A DNA stretch of 64,000 nucleotides from Arthrobacter sp. MN05-02 (GTDB lineage Bacteria; Actinomycetota; Actinomycetes; Actinomycetales; Micrococcaceae), in assembly GCA_004001285.1 (NCBI GenBank), contig AP018698.1, forward strand, positions 1 to 64,000, given 5' to 3'. Positions 8,456 through 17,655 of this stretch are shown here, in pieces. Numbering within the stretch: the stretch's first letter is position 1; the number at the start of each line of letters is the position of its first letter. The notes beneath the pieces are model-generated. The model saw only the letters and a list, made by a program, of their open reading frames with translations, did not search any database and was not told where the DNA came from. Both the position numbers and the translations under genes were made by a program.

Positions 8456-9621
8456 TTAGGAGAGGGGTTCTCCGCAGGCCTGGGGTTCGGGGGCGTACTG
8501 GTACCAGTCCGGTAGGGCTGTGGTGAACTCGTTCTTGGTGGTGGGGTTCTCGAGGACTGTCCAGTCAACGGGTGCGCCGACTTCGGGTTCCATTTTGTTC
8601 CACTCGAACCAGTTGACCATGCGCAGTTGCGGGAACCGTTCATGCACCGCTGGGTCGAAGACCTGCTCCCACCAGGCCCGCTTGATGTTCAGGTCCCGCA
8701 AATCCCCGATATCAGCCTGGACCAGGGACGCTGTCTCCGGGATGGCGACGGGTTTGCCGTGATCGACGCCGTACTGGGTGTAGAAGTCAGGGAGCATCGA
8801 ATCGTTCCCGTTCTTGCCGTTATAGGTTCCGGTGAGCTGGTCGATGAACTTGCCCTCTTCTGGCATCTCACTCTCACCCCAGGGGTAGGTGTTGCCCCAG
8901 TGGTAGAGGGACATGCCCACCCAGTCCACGACAGCGTCCCCCGGGTAGTAGGGGGCATACGGGTCGTCGAAGGAGGTCAGGGTCCCGTCACCGGTGGTGT
9001 CCAGGTCCGCGAACCCGGGTGTGCCGGGGAGGGACTCGTACTCGCCGCCCGCGAAGGGGGTACCCGCCGGCGTAGTTCGGCGCCCACATCATCGCCGAGC
9101 CCGGAGCGTGCTGGTGGACGGCGTCCGCGACGCGTCGGAACGCAGCTTTGTACTCTGCCGGCTGCTGCCCCCAGGGGTACCAGGACCCGTTCATCTCGTG
9201 CGCGAAACGAACGATCACCGGCACGCCGTTCGCGTTGAAGTCCGCGAGCATGCCCGCGAGGTCGTCAGCGTCCTGCTCCGTGACCGCCGCGAGGCCCTCC
9301 ATCGGCTCCAGCGTCAGCAGCAGCATGCCCCCGTTCTGCCGCAACTGCTCAGCCGCGGACGCCAACAGGTCCGGGTCTTCCTCGTTGAACGGGAAGTCCG
9401 CGAACGTCACCGCGACAGCCGGGCGTTCCCCGAGCTTGTCGGAGTACTCGGCGAGGGTTTCCCTGCCCCATTCCAGATTCACGCCCATCAGCGTGCCGTC
9501 CTCCGGGGCGAGGTTCCGCCCGTCGATCGGATCACACGGCACAGCCCTGGGATTGATATTGCACGCACACAGGGGACAACAAGAGCATCGCCATCACCAG
9601 GCGGATAAAACGTGAGACCAC
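8456..9621 (-). pseudogene. GH26-type glycosidase (mannanase-like) lipoprotein, frameshifted
   Basis: A secreted endo-beta-mannanase-like enzyme. The acid/base motif RFAHEMNGSWYPWG and the nucleophile motif AIPETASL are both present, with the aromatic end RMVNWFEWNK. Two breaks lie in G runs. With one G fewer at 9056-9060 the sequence reads YPFAGGEYESLPG into the downstream frame. With one fewer at 9572-9575 a signal peptide from GTG 9621 (VSRFIRLVMAMLLLS) joins a lipobox-like LCAC and the mature NINPRAVPCDPIDGRNL. The N-terminal reconstruction is inference. Substrate is probably mannan; GH26 also covers xylanases and lichenases. Confidence 0.75.
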
Positions 9622-9936
9622 ACCATCAACCTACCGGTCACACTGCACCCTCGAACGGGGATCGGACGCAACTTCACCGAGTCCTGTGACTTCCCTGCGA
9701 AACCAGCGCCCACAGGGGCGTGCTACTGCCCCGCCATGCTCACCCGAGCGGGAACGCTGCACGGTGTGTGCCCTGCACCGTTGGCGGAAGAGGGAGAGCG
9801 TGACGGTTGACCCAACGAGTTATCACCTACCTGCAGGTGGGTATGAATATGAAGGACTTTGCTAAGCGGTCTCGAGACCTTATGCTTCTTTCGGGTCCTG
9901 CAAGTGGCCACTGGAAACTCTTTTCGCGGAGCTCTC
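9622..9936. other. Intergenic, no feature recognised
   Basis: About 315 bp with only unlikely frames on both strands. A ribosome-binding-like GCGGAGC lies at its end, ahead of ATG 9937. Confidence 0.4.
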
Positions 9937-10287
9937 ATGCACCCCCGTCTCCAGGCCCTTGTACGGGTCGACCTGTTTTGACCATCTGCTGTCATCGACG
10001 TCAGAGGCAGTTTCACCACCACCAACTACTGGGGTCTTCTCCCGGTCATCCGGCGTGCCCACGCCCTGCCGGGGCACCCTTCCGTCACCGTGAATCTGAC
10101 ACGGACGCCCTTCACCGACCCGAAAGCGTCCGAGCTCCTCATTCAAGCGTGCTTCGCACTGCCGCCCCTGACGGACACGGATGCGATCGCTCTACGGATT
10201 GTGGACGACAACGCGTTCATCCGGCGCGAGCAAAGCGCACGGATTTCATTTGCGGCAGCTGCCTTGCCATATTCCCTCGCATCCTGA
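9937..10287 (+). pseudogene. STAS-like small protein with an in-frame TGA
   Basis: From ATG 9937 (MHPRLQALVRVDLF) the frame hits TGA at 9979-9981 and then continues without a shift as PSAVIDVRGSF, TTTNYWGLLPVIRRA, HPSVTVNLTRTPFTDPKASELL and TDTDAIALRIVDD, ending at 10287. The alternation of V-R-V-D ... A-V-I-D-V-R-G-S-F ... V-T-V-N-L ... F-T-D-P resembles anti-sigma-antagonist (STAS) domains, but the family match is by eye. Frame continuity on both sides of the stop is the evidence for a nonsense mutation. It lies in front of two small acidic genes. Confidence 0.5.
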
Positions 10288-10399
10288 ACCAGGCCGAACC
10301 TCTGCTAAGTGCTGCCCGCGCATCTCGCTCCACCGGTTCTATCGCGGTTAGCCCGTTTCACCTTGTTATCCCGTTCGCCCCGCTACTGAAGGAGACATC

Positions 10400-10648
10400 A
10401 TGAACAGCAAATTGGCCCCGACCGATGCTTTTCCCGACGACCTTGCAGTGCTGAACGACACCGACCTCCAGGTCCTGCACAGCCGCCTGCAGCGCCAGCT
10501 CGACCACGAGTACGCGCACGCTTTCGAAGCCGACCCGGAGACTGAGTTCCGCCTCGCGGACGTCCTCGAAGAACTCGACCACCGCGAAAGCTCCCCCAGC
10601 AGCCGCATCCCGGACACCGCGTTCATGCCCGTGACTTTTCTGGTGTGA
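10400..10648 (+). CDS. Small acidic protein of the PETExRL family (copy 2)
   Basis: An 82-residue paralogue of 3546 and 10782: MNSKLAPTDAFPDDLAVL, DLQVLHSRLQRQLDHEYAH, then ADPETEFRLADVLEELDHRE. It ends in a short hydrophobic tail (FMPVTFLV) not seen in the other two. ATG 10400 follows AAGGAGACATC. Function unknown; it sits between a STAS-like remnant and a GAF-ANTAR operon. Confidence 0.65.
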   Translation: MNSKLAPTDAFPDDLAVLNDTDLQVLHSRLQRQLDHEYAHAFEADPETEFRLADVLEELDHRESSPSSRIPDTAFMPVTFLV

Positions 10649-10725
10649 CGCTCCCCGGTACCGCTCTGCGCACCGCGGCGGCGCGCAGCGCTCAGTACAA
10701 TGTTTTGTCACTACTGGACCGCATC

Positions 10726-10742
10726 GCAGGCTGCTGTCTGCG
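10726..10742 (+). promoter_or_regulatory. Candidate operator, second copy
   Basis: GCAGGCTGCTGTCTGCG, 40 nt upstream of the gene at 10782, matches 3427-3443 except for one C/T change. Confidence 0.35.
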
Positions 10743-10781
10743 GAGTAGTCCTGACCTTCCAGCCCATGAATTGAGCATCTG

Positions 10782-11063
10782 ATGAGCACCAGGATCACGC
10801 CCGACGAGCCTTTCCCCGAGGACCTCGGGACACTGGAACAACCGGAGGTCGAGGTGCTCAACAGCAAGCTGCACCGGGAACTCGACCACGAGTACGTGCA
10901 CGAGGGTGGGCCGTCGCCGGAAACCGAGAGCAGGCTCGAGGACGTCAGCGAAGAACTCGACTTCCGGGACCTCACCTCCGACGACACCCCTGCACAGGCG
11001 AACCCCACGGCCGTCACCTCTGCGCAGCGCTCGAACGGGCAGGATGTGCAACCACGTGCCTGA
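10782..11063 (+). CDS. Small acidic protein of the PETExRL family (copy 3)
   Basis: A 93-residue protein: MSTRITPDEPFPEDLGTL, EVEVLNSKLHRELDHEYVHE, SPETESRLEDVSEELDFRD, then a polar tail. It overlaps the start of the GAF-ANTAR gene, so the two are translationally coupled. This supports a role tied to that regulator, for example as a co-factor; that is inference. Confidence 0.65.
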   Translation: MSTRITPDEPFPEDLGTLEQPEVEVLNSKLHRELDHEYVHEGGPSPETESRLEDVSEELDFRDLTSDDTPAQANPTAVTSAQRSNGQDVQPRA

Positions 11064-11808
11064 CGAGCAGGAACTGACCCGCGAGGTCGAGCAGGACACT
11101 GTGACCGCGATGCTGCAGGACATGGTCCTGGAAAGCGATGACGTCCAGGAGTTCCTCACCGGTCTCGTGCAGGTCGCGTCCCAGGCTTTCACCGGCGCGT
11201 ACGGTGAGGTGTACTGCGGGGTGACGTTGCTGCGGCCAAGGTCGATGGTCACGGTCGCTGCCAGCAGTCCCGAAGCACAGCGCATGGATGAGATCCAGTA
11301 CGGGTTCGACGACGGGCCCTGCCTGCGTGCAGCCCGCGAAGGAATCACCGTGCACATCCCGGACTTCCATACAGAGACGCGGTTCCCCGAGTACCGGGAA
11401 GCGATCGCGGCGAATGGGTTGCGCTCCGCCCTGGGCATTCCTATCCGACTCGACTCAGGGGCCAGCGCCGGTCTTGACTTCTACTCCACCGAACCCAACA
11501 CGTTCGACGACAAGGGCATTGCCGTCGCTGAAGGTTTCGCCCGTGACGCGTCCCGCTCCCTCCGCCTGGCTGTTCGGATAGCCCAAATCAGCGACGAAGC
11601 ACGGAACCGGCAGGTCGCGATGGAGTCCCGCACCGCCATCGACATGGCCGTCGGCGCGATCATGGCGCAGAACCGGTGCAGCCAGGACGAAGCCATCGCC
11701 ATCCTGCGGCGGGCATCGAACGGACGGAACATGAAACTCAAGGACCTCGCCGAAACAATGCTGAGCTCCCTCGGTCACACCGGGCCCGTCCGAACCCACT
11801 TCACCTGA
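11044..11808 (+). CDS. GAF-ANTAR RNA-binding regulator
   Basis: A 254-residue protein. GAF domain, about 20-165: AYGEVYCGVTLLRP, IQYGFDDGPCLRAAREG, SALGIPIRLDSGASAGLDFYS. ANTAR domain, about 185-240: AMESRTAIDMAVGAIMAQNRCSQDEAIAILRRAS, NMKLKDLAETML. It probably controls antitermination of stress genes. ATG 11044 or GTG 11056 is the start; both lie inside the end of the preceding gene. Its ANTAR region is close to that of the protein at 13033-14271. Confidence 0.85.
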   Translation: MCNHVPDEQELTREVEQDTVTAMLQDMVLESDDVQEFLTGLVQVASQAFTGAYGEVYCGVTLLRPRSMVTVAASSPEAQRMDEIQYGFDDGPCLRAAREGITVHIPDFHTETRFPEYREAIAANGLRSALGIPIRLDSGASAGLDFYSTEPNTFDDKGIAVAEGFARDASRSLRLAVRIAQISDEARNRQVAMESRTAIDMAVGAIMAQNRCSQDEAIAILRRASNGRNMKLKDLAETMLSSLGHTGPVRTHFT

Positions 11809-11905
11809 CCCACCAACCACGCGCAGGCCAACGGCACCCATCACCACTGCTACCTCTCCCGCAGTTCTCCTGACGGCTTTCCCGTAAGTTCCGGTGAGCT
11901 CAGTG

Positions 11906-12682
11906 TCAGGTGTTGATTTCGTCTTCGACGCGTCGGGCCAGATGCCGGAGGAATTGTTCGTCCTGGATGGAGAAGTCGCGGGGCTTCTGGTCGATGACGC
12001 ACAAAGTCCCGACGGTCCAGCCACCCGGGCCCCGAAGCGGATACCCGGCGTAGAACCGGATAAACGGCTCCCCCAGGACCAGGGGGTTGGTGCTGAAGCG
12101 TTCATCCTCGAGCGCGTCGGTGACGATGAGAGGCCCCGCACTTCGGATCGTCGCGTGGCAGAACGTGATCTCCCGAGGCAGGTTCTGCTCGATCGGACCG
12201 ACGACGGACTTCAGGAACATGCGCCGGTCATCGATCAGGGCGACGATCGAGGAGCTGACACCGAAATGGTCTTTGGCCTGCTGCGTAAACCGGTCGAACC
12301 GCTCCTCCGGCACCGAATCAAGCAGATGCGTCTGATCAAGAGCAGCCAACCGCTCCGTCTCCTGCTCGTCCTCCGTGAAGAGGAATGCACCCATCGCGCC
12401 CAGCGCGCGCCGAGAATCCCCCGGTGCCTGATCCGCCTCATCCTCGCCACCGACCGGCACCCGAACCAGCACAGGGGTCGCCTCAAGCAACTCGTTGGCC
12501 GCCTCCGCCAGCAACCGCCGTTCAGAGGCAGGCAAGTCGAGCAGGCCCGACAGGTAGGCCTGAACCTCGAACAACGAGATAAGACCTCCGAGCCCGTAGT
12601 ACCGCACCCACAGGTCCTCCACGCTCAGCTGCGCCTCGGCCAGGGCACGCGTCGTCACCCTCACCTGCACTTGCCCGTCCAT
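11906..12682 (-). CDS. GAF-domain sensor with N-terminal NEL domain
   Basis: A 258-residue protein. The NEL domain is at about 15-70: LSVEDLWVRYYGLGGLISLFEV, QAYLSGLLDLP, RLLAEAANELLE. The GAF domain is at about 120-255: EERFDRFTQQAKDHFGVSSSIVAL, SVVGPIEQNLPRE, RFYAGYPLRGPGGWTVGTLCVID. Same architecture as 976-1866 with no output domain. ATG 12682 is preferred over the longer frame because GGAGGCTGGG precedes it and the upstream residues have no family similarity. It is convergent with the GAF-ANTAR gene. Confidence 0.8.
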   Translation of the reverse strand: MDGQVQVRVTTRALAEAQLSVEDLWVRYYGLGGLISLFEVQAYLSGLLDLPASERRLLAEAANELLEATPVLVRVPVGGEDEADQAPGDSRRALGAMGAFLFTEDEQETERLAALDQTHLLDSVPEERFDRFTQQAKDHFGVSSSIVALIDDRRMFLKSVVGPIEQNLPREITFCHATIRSAGPLIVTDALEDERFSTNPLVLGEPFIRFYAGYPLRGPGGWTVGTLCVIDQKPRDFSIQDEQFLRHLARRVEDEINT

Positions 12683-13032
12683 CCCAGCCTCCACAGCAAA
12701 CCTGACGACGCATCGGGAGCCCCAACCCACTCCGCACCACGATAATCAGCACCCTTAGTAATTCAGGGTATCGCGCCTCCGCCCACCGACCCAACAACCA
12801 GGTCGACCGACCCGGGGGAGTTTGTCGACTGGTTTGGCGATGCGGCGTCGACTGCACCTACCGCTCGAGTCGTAGACGGAGCGGTCGATGCCCTGCCGGG
12901 ATGGTTGGAGTTCCATGACGATGAGTGCCTGCAGCTAGAGTGGAGGGATCTTTTACGGTCCGGCTGGTCTCGAAACCTCGGGTTGGCATCAAAAAAGATG
13001 ATGACCTGTATGGACCCTGCCGGAAAGACCTT

Positions 13033-14271
13033 ATGACTAGCGTCAGCGCAGCCAACACCAGTTTCGAGAACTACCGGATTGTGCGCCTGGACCGGTGCGC
13101 AGTGTTCGTGTCCATGGCGCAGCCGATGACCATCACGGAGCAGGACGCCCTCGAGATCCTGCAGAAGAGCTTCGAACTCACCCAGCACCGCCAGTACGCC
13201 CTGCTCGTCGACATGAGCATGACTCTTAACATCTCACCCGAGGCGCGGCGGGTCTTCTCCTCCGCCCGGAACATCCTGGTTGCAGCGATGCTCGGTAGCA
13301 CTCCAATGGACCGGATGCTCTCCGCCCCCTACGAGCACGCTATTTATCCTTCCGAGTACTTCACCGACAAGGACGAAGCACTCCGTTGGCTGCGTCTCAT
13401 GCACGACATGCTCTGCCAGGATCCCGTTGAACACACCCTGAGCCTGACCATCGACCTGGACCCTTTCAGGAACCGCCAGCAAACCGCTGCCGTTCCCGCC
13501 AGCCGTTCATCAGAGCAAACAAGTCATAGGCACGCTTCCGCTCATGCAGATCCTGACGCATCACGAGTGATTGAACCACCGGATTCGGCGCTCGAAAGCA
13601 GGAATGTCACGGACTTCTTCGAGCGAATCACGCTTCTCGGTGCCCAGCTCTTCAACGAAGATCGATCCGTACCCTGCGGACTGATGTTCAAACACGACGA
13701 CGGACAAACCCTGTTCTACAGTGCATCGCCTCAGATCATTGCCATGTACACGGCACAAAACGCACTAGTCGGTACAGGCGGGCCCGCCCCACATGCCCTA
13801 CGCGCCGCAGAAATGCAGGTCGCCGACGACACAAGCAACCCGGCGTATCCGCCGTTCTTCAAAGTCACCGCGTCCCTGGGATACTCCTCAATCCTCAGCG
13901 TTCCCCTGAACAGCGGCGCCAACAGTTCCGCATCCCTAAACTTCTACGCCCAACCCAAGGGCTTCTTCACAACAGACAAGCAGCGCATCGCCACGGTCTT
14001 TGCAGAACAAACCACCATCGCCATAGACATGATGATGCGCGCAGCCCAACACCAAAACACCATGGTCAACCTGCACTCGGCGATGCAAACTCGAACCAGC
14101 ATCGACATCGCCATCGGTATCATCATCGCGCAAAACCGCTGCACCCAGAGCGAAGCCTTCGACATCCTGAAAAAGGCCTCCAACACCCGCAACATCAAAC
14201 TGCGCGACCTCGCCCAGAACATCGTCAGGCAGGCAACCGGCTCCCCACCCGAGCTTCACTTCACCCTCTAA
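13033..14271 (+). CDS. STAS-like/GAF/ANTAR three-domain regulator
   Basis: A 412-residue protein. The first ~125 residues (FENYRIVRLDRCAVFVSMAQPMTIT, ALLVDMSMTLNISPEARRVFSSARN, AIYPSEYFTDKDEALRWL) have the look of the STAS-like domain often found in Arthrobacter regulators. A GAF domain follows (about 185-340: VPCGLMFKHDDGQTLFY, GYSSILSVPLNSGANSSASLNFYA). An ANTAR domain closes it (about 350-405: AMQTRTSIDIAIGIIIAQNRCTQSEAFDILKKAS). ATG 13033 follows GGAAAG. It probably integrates two inputs into RNA-hairpin binding. Confidence 0.8.
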   Translation: MTSVSAANTSFENYRIVRLDRCAVFVSMAQPMTITEQDALEILQKSFELTQHRQYALLVDMSMTLNISPEARRVFSSARNILVAAMLGSTPMDRMLSAPYEHAIYPSEYFTDKDEALRWLRLMHDMLCQDPVEHTLSLTIDLDPFRNRQQTAAVPASRSSEQTSHRHASAHADPDASRVIEPPDSALESRNVTDFFERITLLGAQLFNEDRSVPCGLMFKHDDGQTLFYSASPQIIAMYTAQNALVGTGGPAPHALRAAEMQVADDTSNPAYPPFFKVTASLGYSSILSVPLNSGANSSASLNFYAQPKGFFTTDKQRIATVFAEQTTIAIDMMMRAAQHQNTMVNLHSAMQTRTSIDIAIGIIIAQNRCTQSEAFDILKKASNTRNIKLRDLAQNIVRQATGSPPELHFTL

Positions 14272-14403
14272 GCCAGCATCGAGGACACCTCACAACTAAT
14301 GAGCAGTTGTGCACACCTCGACGAGACAGCGCCGCCCCTCACCCGTTACCGCTCTTTAGCTGTCTTGCTTTCTCATCCTTACATCAGGGCGACAGTCCCG
14401 TGA

Positions 14404-14942
14404 ATGGAACGCTCCTCGAATATCGGGCGCACTGCCCGGAGCCGGATGGCGCTTCTACCCCTTTACATATCGGGCATCTTCCTCGGGCGTCCACTCCTGT
14501 TCCATGTAGCTCCGGCGAAATCACGATTGGTCGGGACTGTCTTATGGCGGGTGGGACCAGTGAGGGGGCATGTTTTATGGCATGCGAGGGCTGCTGAACG
14601 GGTCGGTCTCAATGTCACAGCGATACAAGCCCTGGGCTTCATCGTCGAGGCCCAGGCTGGCATTGAAGCCTTCAGCCCACGAGCATTAGCCGGCGTCCTT
14701 GATGTATCCACGGCCAGCATGACCGTCATCACCGACCGCCTGGAAGATGCGGGACTCGTCGAACGCTGACCAAATGTGGCCGACCGTCGGAAAATGTGCC
14801 TTCCCCCACCCAGCAGGGCAACACGATGCACGACCACCTCCGGAAGGAGCTCGAAACATCGGTCAGCACGGGTCTAGCCATACTGGCCGAAAATGAACAC
14901 CTTGCCTTCTGCAAAAATCTGACCGCCCTGAGCCGCCTGTAA
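14404..14942 (+). pseudogene. MarR-family regulator remnant (nonsense codon plus frameshift)
   Basis: HVLWHARAAERVGLNVTAIQ, ALAGVLDVSTASMTVITDRLEDAGLVER is the winged-helix core of a MarR protein. TGA at 14767-14769 stands where Arg is expected; the same frame continues PNVADRRKMCL, the conserved wing. It then shifts near 14808 into SPTQQGNTMHDHLRKELETS ... NLTALSRL, the usual C-terminal dimerisation helix, ending at 14942. The 5' end is not clear, and the N-terminal helix is poor. The gene is inactive unless both lesions are errors. Confidence 0.65.
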
Positions 14943-15341
14943 TCACGATGGGGACCATCCAGCCTTGATCAGGAACCTTGTCGTACTGAGCGGAGAGGTC
15001 AGCATCTTCTGCGACGACCGCGACGACCGCCTGGAGCACTGCAATTGCACGCGCAGCCTTTCGTCGCTGAGCTACGCACCGACCGAAATCATGACGCCGA
15101 CCGCGAGGCAGCCCTTGATTGTCTTACGCAGGACCTGCGGGAAGTATGCGGCGCTCTCCCGACTGCTGCTCGGAGACAGCGGTGATTCCCCTTCCCTTCC
15201 GTGAACCTAACCAGGAGCAGGAATTTCAGCATTCCGGTGTTTTCCGGGGGAAATCCTCGCGCCATGCAACGCTGGGAAATCCCCTGTTTCGTGTGCCGCA
15301 GCGCGGTTAGGTCACCTCGGCGAGGTGGGTATCAGGACTGG
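14943..15341. other. Intergenic, no gene recognised
   Basis: About 400 bp between the MarR remnant and the GAF gene; no frame shows family features. Confidence 0.4.
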
Positions 15342-15866
15342 ATGCACCCTAAACTTGCTCGTATGACAGAAACCGTCGCTCGGACCGATGCTCTCGACCG
15401 ACTTCGGGTGATCGATGGCGAGAAGACAGATCCTCAGACTCTCTTGAATACCGTGACGACACTCGCGGCGGGGTACTTCCTTCCCCTCCCTGTGGAGTGC
15501 GGTATCACCGTGCACACCCGGCGGCAGTTGGTCTCGATGGCTCATACCCTGCCGGTGATCGGTGTCATCGAGGAAGCTCAGAACCCTGGCGACGGAGGCC
15601 CTGTCTTCAACTCCCTGGCACGCGGCTCCAGCACGATCGTGAACGATACCCTCTCGGACGACAGGTGGCCCGTATACCTGCAGATGGTTGCAGGACATGG
15701 ATACCGCTCCATCCTGTCGGTCTGCCTCGCAGCGGTAGGACCTTCGCGAGCGACCATCAACTTCTACGCGCACCCACCGCACAGCTTCGGTCCCCTTCAT
15801 CTCGCCGCCGGCGAGCAGTTCGCTGCGATCGCCGCGCAACGGTTGCGCGTCGCCCTCACCCGATAG
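15342..15866 (+). CDS. Small GAF-domain protein
   Basis: About 174 residues forming a GAF domain only: LLNTVTTLAAGYFLPLPVECGITVHTRRQLVSMAHTL, VFNSLARGSSTIVNDTLSDDRWP, GYRSILSVCLAAVGPSRATINFYAH. The layout matches the GAF part of GAF-ANTAR proteins with the ANTAR part missing, so it may be a stand-alone sensor or a truncated paralogue. ATG 15342 has AGGAC just upstream; ATG 15363 (MTETVART) is the alternative. It overlaps the 3' end of the convergent diguanylate gene by 11 nt. Confidence 0.7.
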   Translation: MHPKLARMTETVARTDALDRLRVIDGEKTDPQTLLNTVTTLAAGYFLPLPVECGITVHTRRQLVSMAHTLPVIGVIEEAQNPGDGGPVFNSLARGSSTIVNDTLSDDRWPVYLQMVAGHGYRSILSVCLAAVGPSRATINFYAHPPHSFGPLHLAAGEQFAAIAAQRLRVALTR

Positions 15867-17655
15867 ACCGCAGGAGTTCCGTTACCGGAGGCGCATCCGT
15901 TGAGATGGTTTCGGGGGTGGCTCGGGTGTGACTGGTGATCCAGTTGGTGAGGTGTTCTGGTGGGAGGGGTCTGCTGTAGTGGTATCCCTGTGCGAGGTCG
16001 CATCCCATACTGAGCAGGGTCGAGCGTTGGCTGTCCGTCTCGACTCCTTCGGCGACGGCTCTGATACCTACGGCGTGGGCGAGTTGGATGCAGCTTGAGA
16101 CGATCGCGCTGTCACCGTCGTCGTTGCCGAGTCCGTTGACGAAGGACCGGTCGATCTTGAGTTCGTCGATGGGAAAGTCTTTGAGGTAGGTCAGGCTTGC
16201 ATAGCCTGTACCGAAGTCGTCGATCGCCAGTCCCACGCCCAGTGCTTTGAGAGCGGTAAGTACCGTGAGTGCTACCGCGGGATTGTTCATGAGCGCCGTC
16301 TCGGTGATTTCAAGGGTCAGCAGGTGAGGCTCGAAGTCGTGCCGGGCGAGGGCGGCTTCTACGATCCCTGTGAGTTGAGGATCAATGAGTTGGCGGGCTG
16401 AGAGATTCACGGCGATCTCGACCGGTGCATGCACCGCGGCCGATCTGCGCCACTGGGCGCCCTGCCTGATGGCTTCATCGAGTACCCGTGCTCCTAGGTC
16501 GCGGATGAGTCCGGACTCCTCCGCTAGGTCGATGAAGTCGATTGGTTGCAGGAGGCCTCGCGTCGGGTGTTCCCACCGGACCAGTGCTTCGACGCCGTTG
16601 ATGACACTTGTGGCCACGTTCATGCGGGGTTGGTAGTGCACGCGCAACTGGCCAGTTTCTATCCCGTGGCGGAGTTCCCCTAGAAGACGCATCCGGTTTA
16701 CTGCCGGATCGGACTCGGAGGGGTCATGGACCTCCCAGGTGTTGCGGCCCCGCGCTTTCGCCCGATACATGGCGATGTCAGCTTGACGCAGCAGCCGGCC
16801 GGAATCCATATCTCGGGCGTCGGTGAGGGCAATACCGATACTGGCGGAACAAACAACTTCCAGCCCCTCGATGACCATCGAGCTGTTGACCGCCTCGAGC
16901 AGCCGTTCCGCTAATGCCGTTGCGTCGGACAGGGAGTTGATGTGCTCGACCACGACGAACTCGTCTCCAGCGAGCCTCGCGACGGTACCCGTGTCCCGTG
17001 TGGCTGAGGAAAGCCGCCGCGCCACGATGTTGAGCAGTTCGTCCCCTGCGTTGTGTCCGAGGCTGTCGTTGACCGACTTGAAGTGATCGAGGTCCACGAA
17101 CAGGACGGCGACCTTCATACTGGAAAGTGGCTCTGCGATGCCCCGTTCGAGGATGGTCGCGAGACCCGCCCGGTTCGGTAGCCCGGTGAGGGAGTCGTGC
17201 AGCGCGAGGTGCTGCAGACCGGCTTCGGCGCGGACGCTTCGCGCTTCGGACTCTTCCGCCCGCCGGCGGGCCTCGACGAGTTCGAGCTCGTACTGGCGGC
17301 GTTCGTGGGCGCTGAAGATGATCACCCGGATCTCGGAACCACCATCGGAACGGATCGACCGGACAGCTGTGAGCAGGGCGGCCCTGCGTCGTCCTTCCGC
17401 GTCCAGAATCTCCAGGGACACCTCGGACACCCTGCCGGTGAGCTGCAGTTGGGGGGCGCTGTGGGTTGAATGGAGAAGACGATCTCCTATCGGCATGAGC
17501 CGGGGAAGAGACATGCCGATGACGTCGTCGCTGCCATACCCCGTCCAGGTCAGAAAGCTCGTATTAGCGGCAGTGATCGTCCAAGCCTCATCGGTGATCA
17601 GGTAACCGCATGGTGCCTGCTGAAACAGCTGCTCGTAATCCGTGCTGGTAGTCAC
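15856..17655 (-). CDS. PAS-GGDEF-EAL cyclic-di-GMP enzyme
   Basis: 599 residues. A PAS domain (about 5-115: FQQAPCGYLITDEAWTITAANTSF) is followed by a helical linker, a GGDEF domain (about 150-310; the signature is AGDEF in ARLAGDEFVVV) and an EAL domain (about 330-580). The EAL domain has EALVRWEHP, NLSARQL, LEITET, DDFGTGYASL, LKIDRSFV and EGVET, so its phosphodiesterase residues are complete. AGDEF variants can still be active. Its GTG start shares one base with the stop of the RsbQ-like hydrolase gene upstream, so the two are translationally coupled; the PAS domain may read the product of that hydrolase. Confidence 0.9.
   Translation of the reverse strand: MTTSTDYEQLFQQAPCGYLITDEAWTITAANTSFLTWTGYGSDDVIGMSLPRLMPIGDRLLHSTHSAPQLQLTGRVSEVSLEILDAEGRRRAALLTAVRSIRSDGGSEIRVIIFSAHERRQYELELVEARRRAEESEARSVRAEAGLQHLALHDSLTGLPNRAGLATILERGIAEPLSSMKVAVLFVDLDHFKSVNDSLGHNAGDELLNIVARRLSSATRDTGTVARLAGDEFVVVEHINSLSDATALAERLLEAVNSSMVIEGLEVVCSASIGIALTDARDMDSGRLLRQADIAMYRAKARGRNTWEVHDPSESDPAVNRMRLLGELRHGIETGQLRVHYQPRMNVATSVINGVEALVRWEHPTRGLLQPIDFIDLAEESGLIRDLGARVLDEAIRQGAQWRRSAAVHAPVEIAVNLSARQLIDPQLTGIVEAALARHDFEPHLLTLEITETALMNNPAVALTVLTALKALGVGLAIDDFGTGYASLTYLKDFPIDELKIDRSFVNGLGNDDGDSAIVSSCIQLAHAVGIRAVAEGVETDSQRSTLLSMGCDLAQGYHYSRPLPPEHLTNWITSHTRATPETISTDAPPVTELLRSIG

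Noticed and set aside
9807..10403. Plus-strand frame of 198 codons
   Set aside because: It overlaps the STAS-like frame in another phase and has an Arg/His/Pro-rich composition unlike a protein.
11894..12745. Plus-strand frame of 283 codons opposite the NEL-GAF gene
   Set aside because: Arg/Pro/His-rich shadow of the real minus-strand gene; no family features.
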